Origin: Pedobacter sp. Bi126
GTDB taxonomy: Bacteria; Bacteroidota; Bacteroidia; Sphingobacteriales; Sphingobacteriaceae
Length of the DNA stretch: 64,000 nucleotides
Direction: 5' to 3'
NCBI RefSeq assembly: GCF_918698245.1
Contig: NZ_CAKKMS010000003.1
Location: 186,001-250,000 of the forward strand
Part shown: in pieces, positions 33,508 through 42,578 of the stretch
Position numbering within the stretch: position 1 is the stretch's first letter
Layout: each line of letters begins with the position of its first letter
Translations under genes and position numbers: made by a program
The notes under the pieces: generated by a model
Databases searched by the model: none
Seen by the model: the letters and a program-made list of their open reading frames with translations, nothing else
Told to the model about the DNA's origin: nothing

Positions 33508-35937
33508 TTGGAAAAACTTTTACCTAAGCTTTGCTTTACCTTATTAATTTTACTCAAGGCCTTTACCGCGCTTGCTGTAGAAAAAGGTGTAATCAGTGGG
33601 AAGGTGATTGAAGAAGTTGGTGGATTATCTATTCCATCGGCAGTAATATCTGTTTATATCGATGGATCTGAACAGCCCATAATTACGTCTGCCACAGATG
33701 AGGATGGCCATTTTAGTATTAAAAATCTAAAAACAGGAAATTATAGCATTAGGGTAAGTTTTGTTGGCTATGCCCCATTAAAAGTAAATGGAATAGCCAT
33801 AACAGAAAAAGATTTTGATAAAAACCTGGGCGCATTAAAACTAACCTCTGAACAAAATTCTTTGCAGGAAGTAACCATTACCGTCCAAAAACCACCTATC
33901 GAATTCGGAGCTGACGGTGTTACCTATAATGTTGGCTCAACACTATTAGCCGAAGGCAGCACCGCAACAGATGTATTAAAAAACGTACCAATGGTGCAGG
34001 TAGATATTGATGGTAACGCTACCATTGCAGGAAAGAGAAGTACGAGGGTTTTTATTGATGGTAAACCCTCAGACTATATGACCTCTAACATCGTCGACCT
34101 GCTAAATGTGCTACCTTCTGATGCCATCGATAAGATAGAGGTCCTTACCAATCCACCATCTAAATATAGCGGAGATGGCGAAGGCATCATTAACATTGTA
34201 ATGAAAAAAGGCTTCAAGGTTGGCTTTAACGGTAATGTAGGTGTTTCGAGCGGATTGCAGGGCAACGGCAATACCAACGCCAATGCCTCTTACCGCGGAA
34301 AATCTTATGCTATAAATGGAAGCGCAGCTTATCGCTATAATGTTGGGAAAGGTGACAGCCATAATTTCCGCGAAAACTTTTTTCCCGATACAACTTTCTA
34401 TTATGACCAATACGGGGCTTACCGGAACCATAACAACGGTGGAAATTTTAGAATGGGTTTAGATTGGACCATTAGTCCAAAGCAAAGCCTGCGCTTATCA
34501 ACCAATTACAACCTCAATAATTCAAATTCAAATGCTACAACCGATCTTCATTACTTAAGCGAAGAACGCATAGAGAACCGCCTCCGCAACCAGCATAATA
34601 CGGGTAAAGGCAATAGCAATAACTTTGTTTTTAATGCCGATTACGATCTTCAGACCGATACCAGCGGAGGTAAAATATCTTTAGGATTAAATTTCAACAC
34701 CAATAAAAATATCGATTTTAGGGATTATAGCACCACTTATGCCCAACCCAGCACATCAGCCCCAACTTTACAGCAAAATAATAACAACACCGGAAACAGG
34801 GGGCTAAACGTAACCTTTGATTACGAAAAACCAATATTCAATAAACGCGACCGCATTGAAGCCGGGCTGGCTTTTAACTACAGAAAGAACGATAACGACT
34901 TGTTAATCGAAAATTTTAATTTTGCAGCGCAACAGTTTGTGCGTAACAACAAATTATCGAACCAGTTTTTATACAATGAAAACATAGCTGCTGCTTATGT
35001 ATCCTACAACTACCGGAAGGTTGGCTGGGGCGTTAAAACAGGAGTTAGGGTCGAACTTACAGATGTAGCTTTCGATTTATCTACCGGGCAGAATTATAAT
35101 GTAAAACCTTATCTCAGTGTTTTCCCTAATTTATCTTTAAATCGATTTTACCGCAAACGGTACAATATTGGTGCTACCTATAGCATCCGTATAAACCGGC
35201 CAAGAGAAAATACCTTGAACCCACAGGTTAATAATGTGGATACACTTAATATCTCCTATGGGAATCCTAATCTATCGCCAGCTTACACCCACCAGTTTGA
35301 TATTAATTTTGGGGCTTTTGGCCAGAAATGGTCATTCAACCCGCGGCTCTCTTATTCGACCAGTCAAGGAGTTATAGAACGCTACCGCACGGTAACGTTA
35401 ATTCCGGGCTCCAATACAGCCAGATCTGAAAGCACTTATGATAATGTGGGCACCAATAATTCGCTATCGCTTATCTTAATCGGGAATTATCGCCCTACCA
35501 ATAAGATATCGGCCAATGGAAATTTCAGCGTGATCCAAAGTAATTATAAATCGCAGTTAAACAATTCGCTAAACCGAGATGGTTTGAGTTTTAGAGGGGC
35601 AATTGGCCTATCGATGCAGTTACCGCTTAAAACGGCTTTCGAATCGAACTTAAATTATGCCAACAATACCAATGCACAAGGCCGGAGCAAAGGTTCCATT
35701 ACTTCTAATTTCTCGGCCAGAAAAGTCTTTTTAAGTAACCGGTTAAACCTTCGCGTAACAATTAATGATATTTTACGGAACAGAACCAATACCTTTTACA
35801 ATGAAGGACAGAATTTCAGGCTGGAGAATTATTCAACCAATAACACGCAGAATTTCACTTTCAGCCTAAATTATCGTTTCACTAAAATTACCGTAAATAA
35901 AACTCCACCACCGCCGTCTCCTGCAAAACCACAGTAA
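33508..35937 (+). CDS. TonB-dependent receptor, outer-membrane beta-barrel family
   Basis: An 809-residue paralogue of the preceding receptor: a signal peptide (residues 1-24), a CarboxypepD_reg-like domain (GVISGKVIEEVGGLSIPSAV), a plug (ATIAGKRSTRVFIDGKPS), then a barrel ending NYRFTKITVNK and a proline-rich tail (PPPPSPAKPQ). The only start codon that keeps the signal peptide is TTG at 33508; no ATG occurs upstream in frame before the terminator. Transcription needs read-through of the hairpin at 33459 or a promoter inside the first gene. Confidence 0.87.
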   Translation: MEKLLPKLCFTLLILLKAFTALAVEKGVISGKVIEEVGGLSIPSAVISVYIDGSEQPIITSATDEDGHFSIKNLKTGNYSIRVSFVGYAPLKVNGIAITEKDFDKNLGALKLTSEQNSLQEVTITVQKPPIEFGADGVTYNVGSTLLAEGSTATDVLKNVPMVQVDIDGNATIAGKRSTRVFIDGKPSDYMTSNIVDLLNVLPSDAIDKIEVLTNPPSKYSGDGEGIINIVMKKGFKVGFNGNVGVSSGLQGNGNTNANASYRGKSYAINGSAAYRYNVGKGDSHNFRENFFPDTTFYYDQYGAYRNHNNGGNFRMGLDWTISPKQSLRLSTNYNLNNSNSNATTDLHYLSEERIENRLRNQHNTGKGNSNNFVFNADYDLQTDTSGGKISLGLNFNTNKNIDFRDYSTTYAQPSTSAPTLQQNNNNTGNRGLNVTFDYEKPIFNKRDRIEAGLAFNYRKNDNDLLIENFNFAAQQFVRNNKLSNQFLYNENIAAAYVSYNYRKVGWGVKTGVRVELTDVAFDLSTGQNYNVKPYLSVFPNLSLNRFYRKRYNIGATYSIRINRPRENTLNPQVNNVDTLNISYGNPNLSPAYTHQFDINFGAFGQKWSFNPRLSYSTSQGVIERYRTVTLIPGSNTARSESTYDNVGTNNSLSLILIGNYRPTNKISANGNFSVIQSNYKSQLNNSLNRDGLSFRGAIGLSMQLPLKTAFESNLNYANNTNAQGRSKGSITSNFSARKVFLSNRLNLRVTINDILRNRTNTFYNEGQNFRLENYSTNNTQNFTFSLNYRFTKITVNKTPPPPSPAKPQ

Positions 35938-35964
35938 GATAAATCATATTGCTTATCTTGCACC

Positions 35965-36519
35965 ATGGAAGAGATCAACCCTTGGAAAACATTAGAGAGC
36001 GAGGTAAAGTACGACAACAATTGGATCCGATTAACCGAACATCAGGTGATTAACCCCTCTGGCGGAAAAGGAATTTATGGTACCGTTCATTTTAAAAACC
36101 TGGCGATCGGAATCCTCCCACTAGATGAAAATTACAATACCTGGTTGGTTGGTCAATATCGATATGCCCTAAACGCTTACAGCTGGGAAATTCCCGAAGG
36201 TGGTGGTCCATTTCACGAAGCATCGCTAGAAAGCGCCAGAAGGGAATTACTGGAAGAAACGGGAATGAGTGCCAGAAACTGGAAAGAGATTCAAAGAATG
36301 CATTTATCTAACTCTGTGAGTGATGAACTGAGCATAATCTATGTTGCCACTGGTTTAATTCAAGGTATCGCGATGCCTGAAGAAACGGAACAACTCATGG
36401 TAAAAAAATTGCCCTTTGATGAAGCTTATCAAATGGTTTTGAATGGAGAAATTACCGACTCAATAAGCGTTGCCGCAATTTTAAGAGCAAAGCTGATGAT
36501 AATGAATGGCGAATTGTAG
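35965..36519 (+). CDS. NUDIX hydrolase
   Basis: A 184-residue Nudix pyrophosphatase. The full Nudix box is present: G at PEGGGPFHE, then ARRELLEETGMS (GX5EX7REUXEEXGU). The flanking WLVGQYRYALNAYSWEIPEG resembles ADP-ribose pyrophosphatase-type members. It is cytosolic and probably clears nucleoside diphosphate sugars (family knowledge). It is 27 bp after the TonB receptor. A TATCTTG box four bases before the ATG suggests that it has its own promoter. Confidence 0.92.
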   Translation: MEEINPWKTLESEVKYDNNWIRLTEHQVINPSGGKGIYGTVHFKNLAIGILPLDENYNTWLVGQYRYALNAYSWEIPEGGGPFHEASLESARRELLEETGMSARNWKEIQRMHLSNSVSDELSIIYVATGLIQGIAMPEETEQLMVKKLPFDEAYQMVLNGEITDSISVAAILRAKLMIMNGEL

Positions 36520-36535
36520 TTCGGACAACCACCAA

Positions 36536-36980
36536 ATGTTCCTAATGGAACATAAAAAATATTGCATATTTTTTCTACCCAGCATATGTCCCCATGGGAC
36601 ATTAGGGGCAATCTGATGATTATAAGATCTTTTTAAAAAAATGGGCACACCTCTGTCTACTCCAAGTACTTATTATTTTGTTACTAAATCTATAAGCTGT
36701 TCCTTAGGAACAAATCCTAGTAGTAGTAGAAATAATACAATTGCAATTTTCGTTCCATAGGAACGTTTCATGACCAATAAAAATGCTATATCTTTTTTCA
36801 AAAAATTATATCTAATTTAAGATCGCAAAACAATGCATCAAACCGTTATTTAATAAGATCATTTGTTTTAAATTGCCAGTGCAATCCCTAAATATTAAAT
36901 CATCCTAAAAATTATTAATGTCCAGTATGGACATTTCCCCGGTAGAAATTGCACACAACAATTTTCGTTCCGTAGGAACG
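36536..36980. repeat. Six REP-like hairpins upstream of the IS200-type transposase
   Basis: This 480-bp gene-free space contains six near-identical small hairpins with 6-7-bp stems and 3-4-base loops: 36536-36553 (TGTTCC/GGAACA), 36586-36602 (ATGTCCC/GGGACAT), 36698-36712 (TGTTCC/GGAACA), 36751-36765 (CGTTCC/GGAACG), 36918-36934 (ATGTCCA/TGGACAT) and 36966-36980 (CGTTCC/GGAACG). The units at 36751 and 36966 share the flanking CAATTTTCGTTCC. Repeats like these beside a Y1 transposase fit REP elements mobilised by a RAYT-type enzyme. Confidence 0.75.
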
Positions 36981-37002
36981 TTTGATTATGATTTAAAATG
37001 CC

Positions 37003-37464
37003 ATGCCGAATACCTACACCCAATTGCATATTCAATTTGTTTTTGCCGTTAAATTTCGCGCTTCATTAATTCATAAAGATTGGAAAGAAAGGCTTTTGAA
37101 ATATATCACAGGGATATTTCAGGCAAATAACCATAAAATGATCCAGATCAATTGTATGCCAGATCATATTCACATCTTTATTGGTATGCGGCCACACCAA
37201 TCCATTTCCAGCCTGATCCAGAATGTAAAAACAGAAAGTTCAAAATGGATTAACGATCAGAGATTTTGTAAAGTTAAATTTGCCTGGCAAGAAGGTTATG
37301 GTGCATTCTCTTATTCAAAAAGCCATGTTCAACAAGTTATTCAATACATCCAAAACCAGGAACAGCACCATAAAAAGGAAACCTTTTTACAAGAGTACAC
37401 CAGCTTCTTAAAAACGTTTGAGATTGAATACGAAGAAAAATACATCTTCAAAGAACCAGAATAA
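37003..37464 (+). mobile_element. IS200/IS605-like (REP-associated) Y1 transposase
   Basis: A 153-residue single-domain HUH transposase. The HUH metal motif is in MPDHIHIFIG (H-I-H), and the catalytic Tyr is probably in GYGAFSYSKSHVQQVIQYI, followed by the characteristic QNQEQHHKK. The gene is full length and looks active. The six hairpins just upstream act as likely substrates; no second ORF (TnpB) is present, as expected for RAYT-like elements. The ends of the mobile unit cannot be fixed from one copy. Confidence 0.9.
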
Positions 37465-37472
37465 TTTATTAT

Positions 37473-37480
37473 TATCTTTG
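37473..37480 (+). promoter_or_regulatory. -7 promoter box (TATCTTTG) for the acyltransferase gene
   Basis: TATCTTTG matches TAnnTTTG and lies 20 bases before ATG 37501, just after the transposase stop, so the acyltransferase need not depend on the transposase promoter. Confidence 0.55.
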
Positions 37481-37500
37481 CCATCTATTAAATCAACCAG

Positions 37501-38259
37501 ATGAGCAAGCTTTTCGGATATATTTTAAGCCCTATTTTTTATATTTTCTTTGGATTAACACTTTGTATCTTCCATCCTATACAATGGATTTGCTTTAAGC
37601 TTTTTGGTTATAAAGCGCATAAAGTTTCGGTAGATATCCTCAACTTTTTCCTAACCTACTGCCAGATTTTTCTATTCAATTCAATCAGCTTTAAGAATGA
37701 ATACGATTTACCTACAGACAGACCAATTATTTTTGCCGCGAACCACCAGAGTATGTACGACATCCCTTCGTTAATTTGGTTTTTAAGAAAACACAGCGCA
37801 AAATTTATCTCTAAAATTGAGCTTACCAAAGGTATTCCATCCATATCCATTAACCTGCGTTTAGGCGGTGGGGCAAACATCAACCGAAAAGACAACAAAC
37901 AGGCCATTTCCGAAATCATCAAACTTGGCCGTAGAATGAAAGAAAACAACTGGAGTACTGTTATTTTCCCGGAGGGAACCCGATCGAAAGATGGTCAGCT
38001 GAAAACATTCCAATTTGGAGGTATTGCTACCATATTAAAAGTAGTACCCAATGCTTTGGTCGTTCCGGTGGCCATAGAAAATTCTTGGAAAATTGTTCGC
38101 TTTGGCATGTTTCCGTTAACCACAGGCAATGCGCTAAAATGGACGGTTTTAAAACCGATAGAACCGGGCGTAAAAACGCCAAATGATATCACGCTTGAGG
38201 TAGAAAACGAAATCAGGAAAGTTTTAGGTCAACCAATGGCGCAGGCTGCTGTTTTGTAA
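37501..38259 (+). CDS. 1-acylglycerol-3-phosphate acyltransferase (PlsC-like)
   Basis: A 252-residue membrane-associated acyltransferase. The NHX4D motif is NHQSMYD (about residue 80), and the second motif is FPEGTRSKDGQL. Two N-terminal hydrophobic segments (about 8-28 and 45-60) anchor it in the inner membrane. It makes phosphatidic acid from lysophosphatidic acid, the second step of phospholipid synthesis, if it is the true PlsC (family knowledge). Confidence 0.9.
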   Translation: MSKLFGYILSPIFYIFFGLTLCIFHPIQWICFKLFGYKAHKVSVDILNFFLTYCQIFLFNSISFKNEYDLPTDRPIIFAANHQSMYDIPSLIWFLRKHSAKFISKIELTKGIPSISINLRLGGGANINRKDNKQAISEIIKLGRRMKENNWSTVIFPEGTRSKDGQLKTFQFGGIATILKVVPNALVVPVAIENSWKIVRFGMFPLTTGNALKWTVLKPIEPGVKTPNDITLEVENEIRKVLGQPMAQAAVL

Positions 38260-38269
38260 TTTTAATTAA

Positions 38270-38350
38270 TCTCTTTAAAGATCCTTCGACTCCGCTCAGG
38301 ATGACAATCGCAGCAGGATCATTCCGTGGTTTCTGTGCTTCCGTGGCAAT
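38270..38350. repeat. Dispersed intergenic repeat unit
   Basis: Between convergent genes: CCTTCGACTCCGCTCAGGAT followed by GACA, then CCGTGGTTTCTGTGCTTCCG. The second half is the near-reverse complement of a unit at about 20815. CTTCGACTCCGCTCAGGATG-type units are common dispersed repeats in this phylum (recalled). Confidence 0.6.
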
Positions 38351-38397
38351 TAAAAGGTTAATTGTTTGAACTGGTTAAGCGCCTAATGCCAAACGCT

Positions 38398-39147
38398 CTA
38401 AATATTCTTATTTCCGATCACCCTAAAAAATTCATCGCGGTAAGTATCGCCAACAGGGATAATTTTTTGATTGATGGTAATGCGGCTACGCTCAATACTT
38501 TCAATTTTATCAACAGCCACAATATAAGATTTGTGTACCCTGATAAACTGACCTTGGGGTAAAGCTTCTTCCATCTTCTTCATACTCTGTAGCGTAATTA
38601 CACGCTCATCTTTCGTAAATATCGAGATGTAATCTTTTAAACCCTCGATAAATAAAATATTATGCAGATAGATTTTTTGGATCTTATGTTCTGTTTTAAC
38701 GAAAATATAATCCTGAACAGGATTTGCTGAACCAGAAAACGGTGCAGGTGTAACGATGGGCTGTGCCACACTCGCAGGGGCTTCAGTTGGTTTTACCTGA
38801 TTATGTACTTTTTCTACCGCTTTATAAAAACGGTCGAATGCAATTGGCTTTAACAGGTAATCCGAAACATTAAGGTCATAACTTTCTAAAGCGTATTGTG
38901 GGTAAGCGGTTGTTAATATATAGTGGCATTTATTGCCAGCAATTTTTAAAAACTGGATTCCGGTCAGTTCAGGCATTTGAATATCTAAAAACACAAGATC
39001 AATCCCTCCGCCCTGAACAATCTGCAAAGCTTCGATAGGGTTTTCGCACCTTTTAACCATGGTTAAAAAAGGTACTTTCGAAATATAATCCTGTAAAATA
39101 TCAAGCGCTAAAGGCTCATCATCAACAACAATACAGTTTAAGTTCAT
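38398..39147 (-). CDS. LytTR-family response regulator
   Basis: A 249-residue regulator: a receiver domain (residues 1-120) with phospho-acceptor Asp in VFLDIQMPEL (about residue 54), a linker rich in Pro and Ala, and a LytTR DNA-binding domain (about 145-249; FVKTEHKIQKIYLHNILFIE and IRVHKSYIV). It is encoded 54 bp downstream of its sensor kinase. The probable target is the LytTR-like repeat pair at 40340-40373, in front of the kinase gene and the divergent ABC transporter. Confidence 0.93.
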   Translation of the reverse strand: MNLNCIVVDDEPLALDILQDYISKVPFLTMVKRCENPIEALQIVQGGGIDLVFLDIQMPELTGIQFLKIAGNKCHYILTTAYPQYALESYDLNVSDYLLKPIAFDRFYKAVEKVHNQVKPTEAPASVAQPIVTPAPFSGSANPVQDYIFVKTEHKIQKIYLHNILFIEGLKDYISIFTKDERVITLQSMKKMEEALPQGQFIRVHKSYIVAVDKIESIERSRITINQKIIPVGDTYRDEFFRVIGNKNI

Positions 39148-39201
39148 TTTAGGTTATTATTTTAATTAATGATTTTATCCGGGTTATGTTTGGTTATCGG
39201 A

Positions 39202-40236
39202 TTATATGTCAATCATCAGTTCACAGGTATAATGAGTAGCCGAATTTACAACATTTAATTTATATCTATCAGGATAAACCAATTGTAACCGTCGTTCTAC
39301 ATTGGTTAAACCAACTCCTCCCTGTGCATCTTTATTCTGTTGGTTCTTTTTATTTACTACACTAAAATGCAAAATCTTCTGATTGGCAATGATATTAATT
39401 TTTACCGGTTCGGCCGGATCGGTTACTACCCCATGTTTAAATGCGTTTTCTACAAACGAAATCAGCATTAAAGGAACAATTTTCTGATTGTCAATTTCGC
39501 CGTTTAAGGTAAGCTCGATATAGGCGCCATCTTTAAACCTTATTTTTTGCAATTCGATATAACTGGTTAAATAGTCTACTTCCTTACTTAGTGCTACCGT
39601 TGGCGTATTGCTCTCATAAATCATGTAACGCATAATTTCCGAAAGCTTCATAATGGCATCGGCAGTTTTATCCGATTTCTGATAGGCCAGTGAATAGATA
39701 TTATTGAGCGAATTAAAAAGAAAATGCGGGTTTAACTGCGATTTTAAAAACTGAAGCTCCATCTCCCGCCGCTCACTTTCTAAGTTACGTTGAATCCTTT
39801 CACTTGCAAACCAATCGATGGTAAATTTAATGATGCAACTGCAGATTAAGAAAAAGCCCGACAAGAACGTAACCAAAATCACAAAATTATGAACAGGTAT
39901 TTCCATCCGCTTTCCCTTAGCGCTTACCGTAGTCAGTACATCATCTGGATATAATACCGCAATAGCGGTTTTAGCAACAACAGATACAGCAATCAACAAT
40001 AAGAATGCTAAAACATAGATGAGGTATTTTTTTCTCTTTTTTATTAATTCAGGAATTAAAAAGATATAATTAATGTAGAAAATAGAAATATTGATTACCC
40101 CATAAACAACATAGCTGATAAAATAATCTTTCATCGTATGTTTTGTGGTATCGAATATATTACCACCAACGATAATCATTAAGATAATTGTCCAAAAAAT
40201 AGCATGTAATATTAAAGGCCCCTTACTTTGTTTCAT
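39202..40236 (-). CDS. LytS/YehU-type sensor histidine kinase
   Basis: A 344-residue kinase. Four N-terminal transmembrane helices (about 12-150) are followed by a dimerisation segment and the His_kinase domain with phospho-His in LNPHFLFNSLNNIY. The ATP-binding N box is ISFVENAFKHG and the G box is GVGLTNVERRL. It has no recognisable periplasmic ligand domain, so it may sense a membrane or lipophilic signal. It pairs with the LytTR regulator just downstream. Confidence 0.93.
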   Translation of the reverse strand: MKQSKGPLILHAIFWTIILMIIVGGNIFDTTKHTMKDYFISYVVYGVINISIFYINYIFLIPELIKKRKKYLIYVLAFLLLIAVSVVAKTAIAVLYPDDVLTTVSAKGKRMEIPVHNFVILVTFLSGFFLICSCIIKFTIDWFASERIQRNLESERREMELQFLKSQLNPHFLFNSLNNIYSLAYQKSDKTADAIMKLSEIMRYMIYESNTPTVALSKEVDYLTSYIELQKIRFKDGAYIELTLNGEIDNQKIVPLMLISFVENAFKHGVVTDPAEPVKINIIANQKILHFSVVNKKNQQNKDAQGGVGLTNVERRLQLVYPDRYKLNVVNSATHYTCELMIDI

Positions 40237-40339
40237 TAAGATATATATTAAATGGTTATGAAAGCTGATATCCGTTTAATAGACGCATATTCTTTCATGC
40301 ATCCAAAATAAATAAAGTTTTATCGATTTACTTACACAA

Positions 40340-40373
40340 TCTACCAACGGGCATTTTTTTTCTACCAACGGCC
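40340..40373. promoter_or_regulatory. Direct-repeat LytTR-like operator
   Basis: TCTACCAACGGGC (40340-40352) and TCTACCAACGGCC (40361-40373) are direct repeats whose starts are exactly 21 bp apart, two helical turns. On the minus strand each reads [GC]CCGTTGGT, eight of nine positions of the LytTR consensus [TA][AC][CA]GTTN[AG][TG]. A third, weaker unit (ACAAACGCC) is near 40393. The site lies 104 bp before the kinase start and 127 bp before the small membrane protein start. Confidence 0.8.
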
Positions 40374-40499
40374 CAATAGGCAAATTTTATCGACAAACGC
40401 CAAAAATGTCTGTTGATCTAGAATCTTGAACACTTGGTATAATAGATTTTAGCAGGTTGTTTTTCTTGAGTTTCTTTGAATCATCAAAACGAAAACAAA

Positions 40500-40757
40500 A
40501 TGAAAACTTCATCAGCAATCAACTTAAAAAATCAAACAGTAATTACTGATGGTATTTTCGCAACCGCTCAAATAAAACTATCGATCATGAAAAAGTTAGC
40601 AAACACATCACCATTTTTACTTTTATTATTACCTGTATTTATGATGATTATTTTAACCCTTACCGTTAGCACCAATCAGAATGATGCAGAAATAGTTGTA
40701 AAACCTACAAAAACATCTGGTTCTGTTGTGAAACAGGTAACTGCCATTTTCAAATAG
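40500..40757 (+). CDS. Small single-helix membrane protein
   Basis: An 85-residue protein with a 30-residue hydrophilic N-terminus, one hydrophobic helix (about 38-58, FLLLLLPVFMMIILTLTV), and a short C-terminus (STNQNDAEIVVKPTKTSG). I do not recognise a family. The ATG at 40587 (MKKLANTSPF) would give a 56-residue form with the helix at its start, which may be the true product. It is 5 bp upstream of the ABC ATPase gene, so it belongs to the LytTR-associated ABC operon; a role as a small subunit or signal peptide is inference. Confidence 0.65.
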   Translation: MKTSSAINLKNQTVITDGIFATAQIKLSIMKKLANTSPFLLLLLPVFMMIILTLTVSTNQNDAEIVVKPTKTSGSVVKQVTAIFK

Positions 40758-40762
40758 AAACA

Positions 40763-41671
40763 ATGGGTAAATACGCTATCGAAACTGTAGGTTTAAACTT
40801 TAACTTCGGCAACCAGGTTATTGTAAAAGATCTTTCATTACAAGTGCCAAAAGGCAGCATTTACGGCTTCTTAGGCCCCAATGGGGCTGGCAAAACAACC
40901 ACTATAAAAATCTTGCTTAACCTGCTCAAATCGCCTTCCGATCAGGTTTTTATCTTTGGCAAAGAAATAAACAGTAATCGCATAGCTACCCTTAAACGCA
41001 TTGGCGCTCTGGTAGAACAGCCAGCCATTTATGGGCATTTAACAGGGAAAGAAAACCTCATTAACCGCTGTATTCTGTTAGGCATAAAAAAAACGAAAGC
41101 TGATGAAATGCTGTCGCTGGTAGGTTTGACAGAAGCCGCAAATAAAAAAGCCAGTAAATATTCGTTAGGTATGAAACAACGGCTGGGCATTGCGCAAGCA
41201 CTAATTTCAGACCCGGAATTACTCCTGCTGGATGAGCCTACAAATGGCTTAGATCCAAATGGCATTATTGAGGTCCGGAACCTCATGATCGATTTAGCTA
41301 CTAAACACCAAAAAACAATATTGGTTTCAAGCCACCTATTGGCAGAAATAGAAAGAACAGCAACCCATGTTGGCATTATAAACAAAGGTCAATTATTATT
41401 TCAGGGCACCATTAACGAACTTCATTTACTGAGCAAACCTATGCTCGAAATCGAAGTCGACAAGATCGAAAGCGCAAGTTCCCTTTTAACAAAGTCGGGT
41501 TATGAAATTATTGCAAAAACCGATAGGATAATTACTATTCCATTTACTTCATCACAAAAAAGTGGAGAACTAAATACATTACTTATCCAAAATGGTTTCA
41601 CGGTGAGCAGTCTTTATCAGCAAAGAAAAGACCTCGAAAATTTATTCCTTGATATTACCAAAACAAACTAA
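40763..41671 (+). CDS. ABC transporter ATP-binding protein
   Basis: A 302-residue ATPase. Walker A is GPNGAGKTTT, the signature is YSLGMKQRLG, Walker B is LLLLDEPTNGLD and the switch His is in LVSSHLLAE. The C-terminal 80 residues are an accessory domain seen in lantibiotic and drug efflux ATPases (BcrA/LabF-type). It has one permease partner immediately downstream. The family exports lipids, antibiotics or peptides (family knowledge). Confidence 0.95.
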   Translation: MGKYAIETVGLNFNFGNQVIVKDLSLQVPKGSIYGFLGPNGAGKTTTIKILLNLLKSPSDQVFIFGKEINSNRIATLKRIGALVEQPAIYGHLTGKENLINRCILLGIKKTKADEMLSLVGLTEAANKKASKYSLGMKQRLGIAQALISDPELLLLDEPTNGLDPNGIIEVRNLMIDLATKHQKTILVSSHLLAEIERTATHVGIINKGQLLFQGTINELHLLSKPMLEIEVDKIESASSLLTKSGYEIIAKTDRIITIPFTSSQKSGELNTLLIQNGFTVSSLYQQRKDLENLFLDITKTN

Positions 41672-41672
41672 C

Positions 41673-42470
41673 ATGCACGCTCTTTATATTTCTTTAGTAT
41701 CAGAATTTTACAAATCCAGGAAAACCTTAGCTTTCTGGGCAGCTATATTATTACCAGTTATTATATGTGGGTTAATCAGCTTTGGTTTTTATTCCGACGC
41801 CGAGAAAATCATCGCTAGGCATTATCCTCCAATGGTATTATGGGCACATTACAGCGGTGCGGCACTCGGCGTAATGGGATTTTTGATAATGCCCTTCTAT
41901 GTTATATTCATGGCCTTTTCGGTCAATAATATCGAACATAAAAACGATACCTGGAAGATGTTATTTGCCCAGCCCTTAAATAAATTTTCGATTTATGCGG
42001 CAAAATACCTGTATGCGGTGTTGTTAATATTTATCTGTTTATTCTTATTCGCTACACTTACCTACGCCTTTGGCCACTTATTACAGGTATTGTTGCCTAA
42101 GCTTAATTTTAATCAATACAACCCGTTAAATATCCTGGTTAACTCTTACGGTAAATTATTCTTATCATCTTTAGGCATTTTATCGCTACAGTTCATATTA
42201 AGCCTGCTATGGAGCGATTTTCTTAAGCCAATGGGCATTGGCTTTATTGGAACGATTATGGGCATTATTACCGCAAATGTAGGGTGGAAATATGCTTACC
42301 TGATCCCATATTCATTACCTGCTTTGTCTTTAAAGATGACCAAGGTAAAAAAAGGAGGCGATCCGCTGGATTTTCCGGTTTTTACGCAGGAAATATGGAC
42401 GAGTTTGATTTACGCAGCGATACTTTTCATCATCGGCTATTTTATTGTCACCAAAAAGAGTATAAAATAG
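41673..42470 (+). CDS. ABC transporter permease (ABC-2 type)
   Basis: A 265-residue permease with six predicted membrane helices. It starts 1 bp after the ATPase stop, so the pair is translationally coupled. ATG 41673 (MHALYISLVSEFYKSRKT) is the natural start; the earlier frame start at 41649 overlaps the ATPase. Its family is the one that pairs with BcrA-like ATPases in antibiotic self-protection or peptide export. Followed by a terminator. Confidence 0.9.
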   Translation: MHALYISLVSEFYKSRKTLAFWAAILLPVIICGLISFGFYSDAEKIIARHYPPMVLWAHYSGAALGVMGFLIMPFYVIFMAFSVNNIEHKNDTWKMLFAQPLNKFSIYAAKYLYAVLLIFICLFLFATLTYAFGHLLQVLLPKLNFNQYNPLNILVNSYGKLFLSSLGILSLQFILSLLWSDFLKPMGIGFIGTIMGIITANVGWKYAYLIPYSLPALSLKMTKVKKGGDPLDFPVFTQEIWTSLIYAAILFIIGYFIVTKKSIK

Positions 42471-42501
42471 CTGGCGCTACTGCAAAAGACATTAAAAAAC
42501 A

Positions 42502-42545
42502 AAAGCCTGCTGATTTGACTTTAGTATCAAATAGCAGGCTTTGCT
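42502..42545 (+). terminator. Terminator after the ABC transporter operon
   Basis: AAAGCCTGCT (42502-42511) and AGCAGGCTTT (42533-42542), with inner ATTTGA / TCAAAT arms, form a long hairpin ending in a short T run (TTTG). It also stands before the convergent LuxR gene. Confidence 0.75.
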
Positions 42546-42578
42546 GTTTAGAATGAGAGGTTATGCGTATTTTAACCC

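Noticed and set aside
33508-33600. Second receptor as a truncated or shifted gene because it starts with TTG
   Set aside because: The TTG start directly precedes a complete signal peptide and all domains are in frame to a normal C-terminus.
36500-37000. CRISPR array suspected from regularly repeated short units
   Set aside because: The units are self-complementary hairpins with unequal spacing and no constant-length spacers, and no cas gene is present.
42284-42556. 90-residue ORF at the end of the ABC permease
   Set aside because: Out-of-frame shadow of the permease gene that runs into its terminator hairpin.
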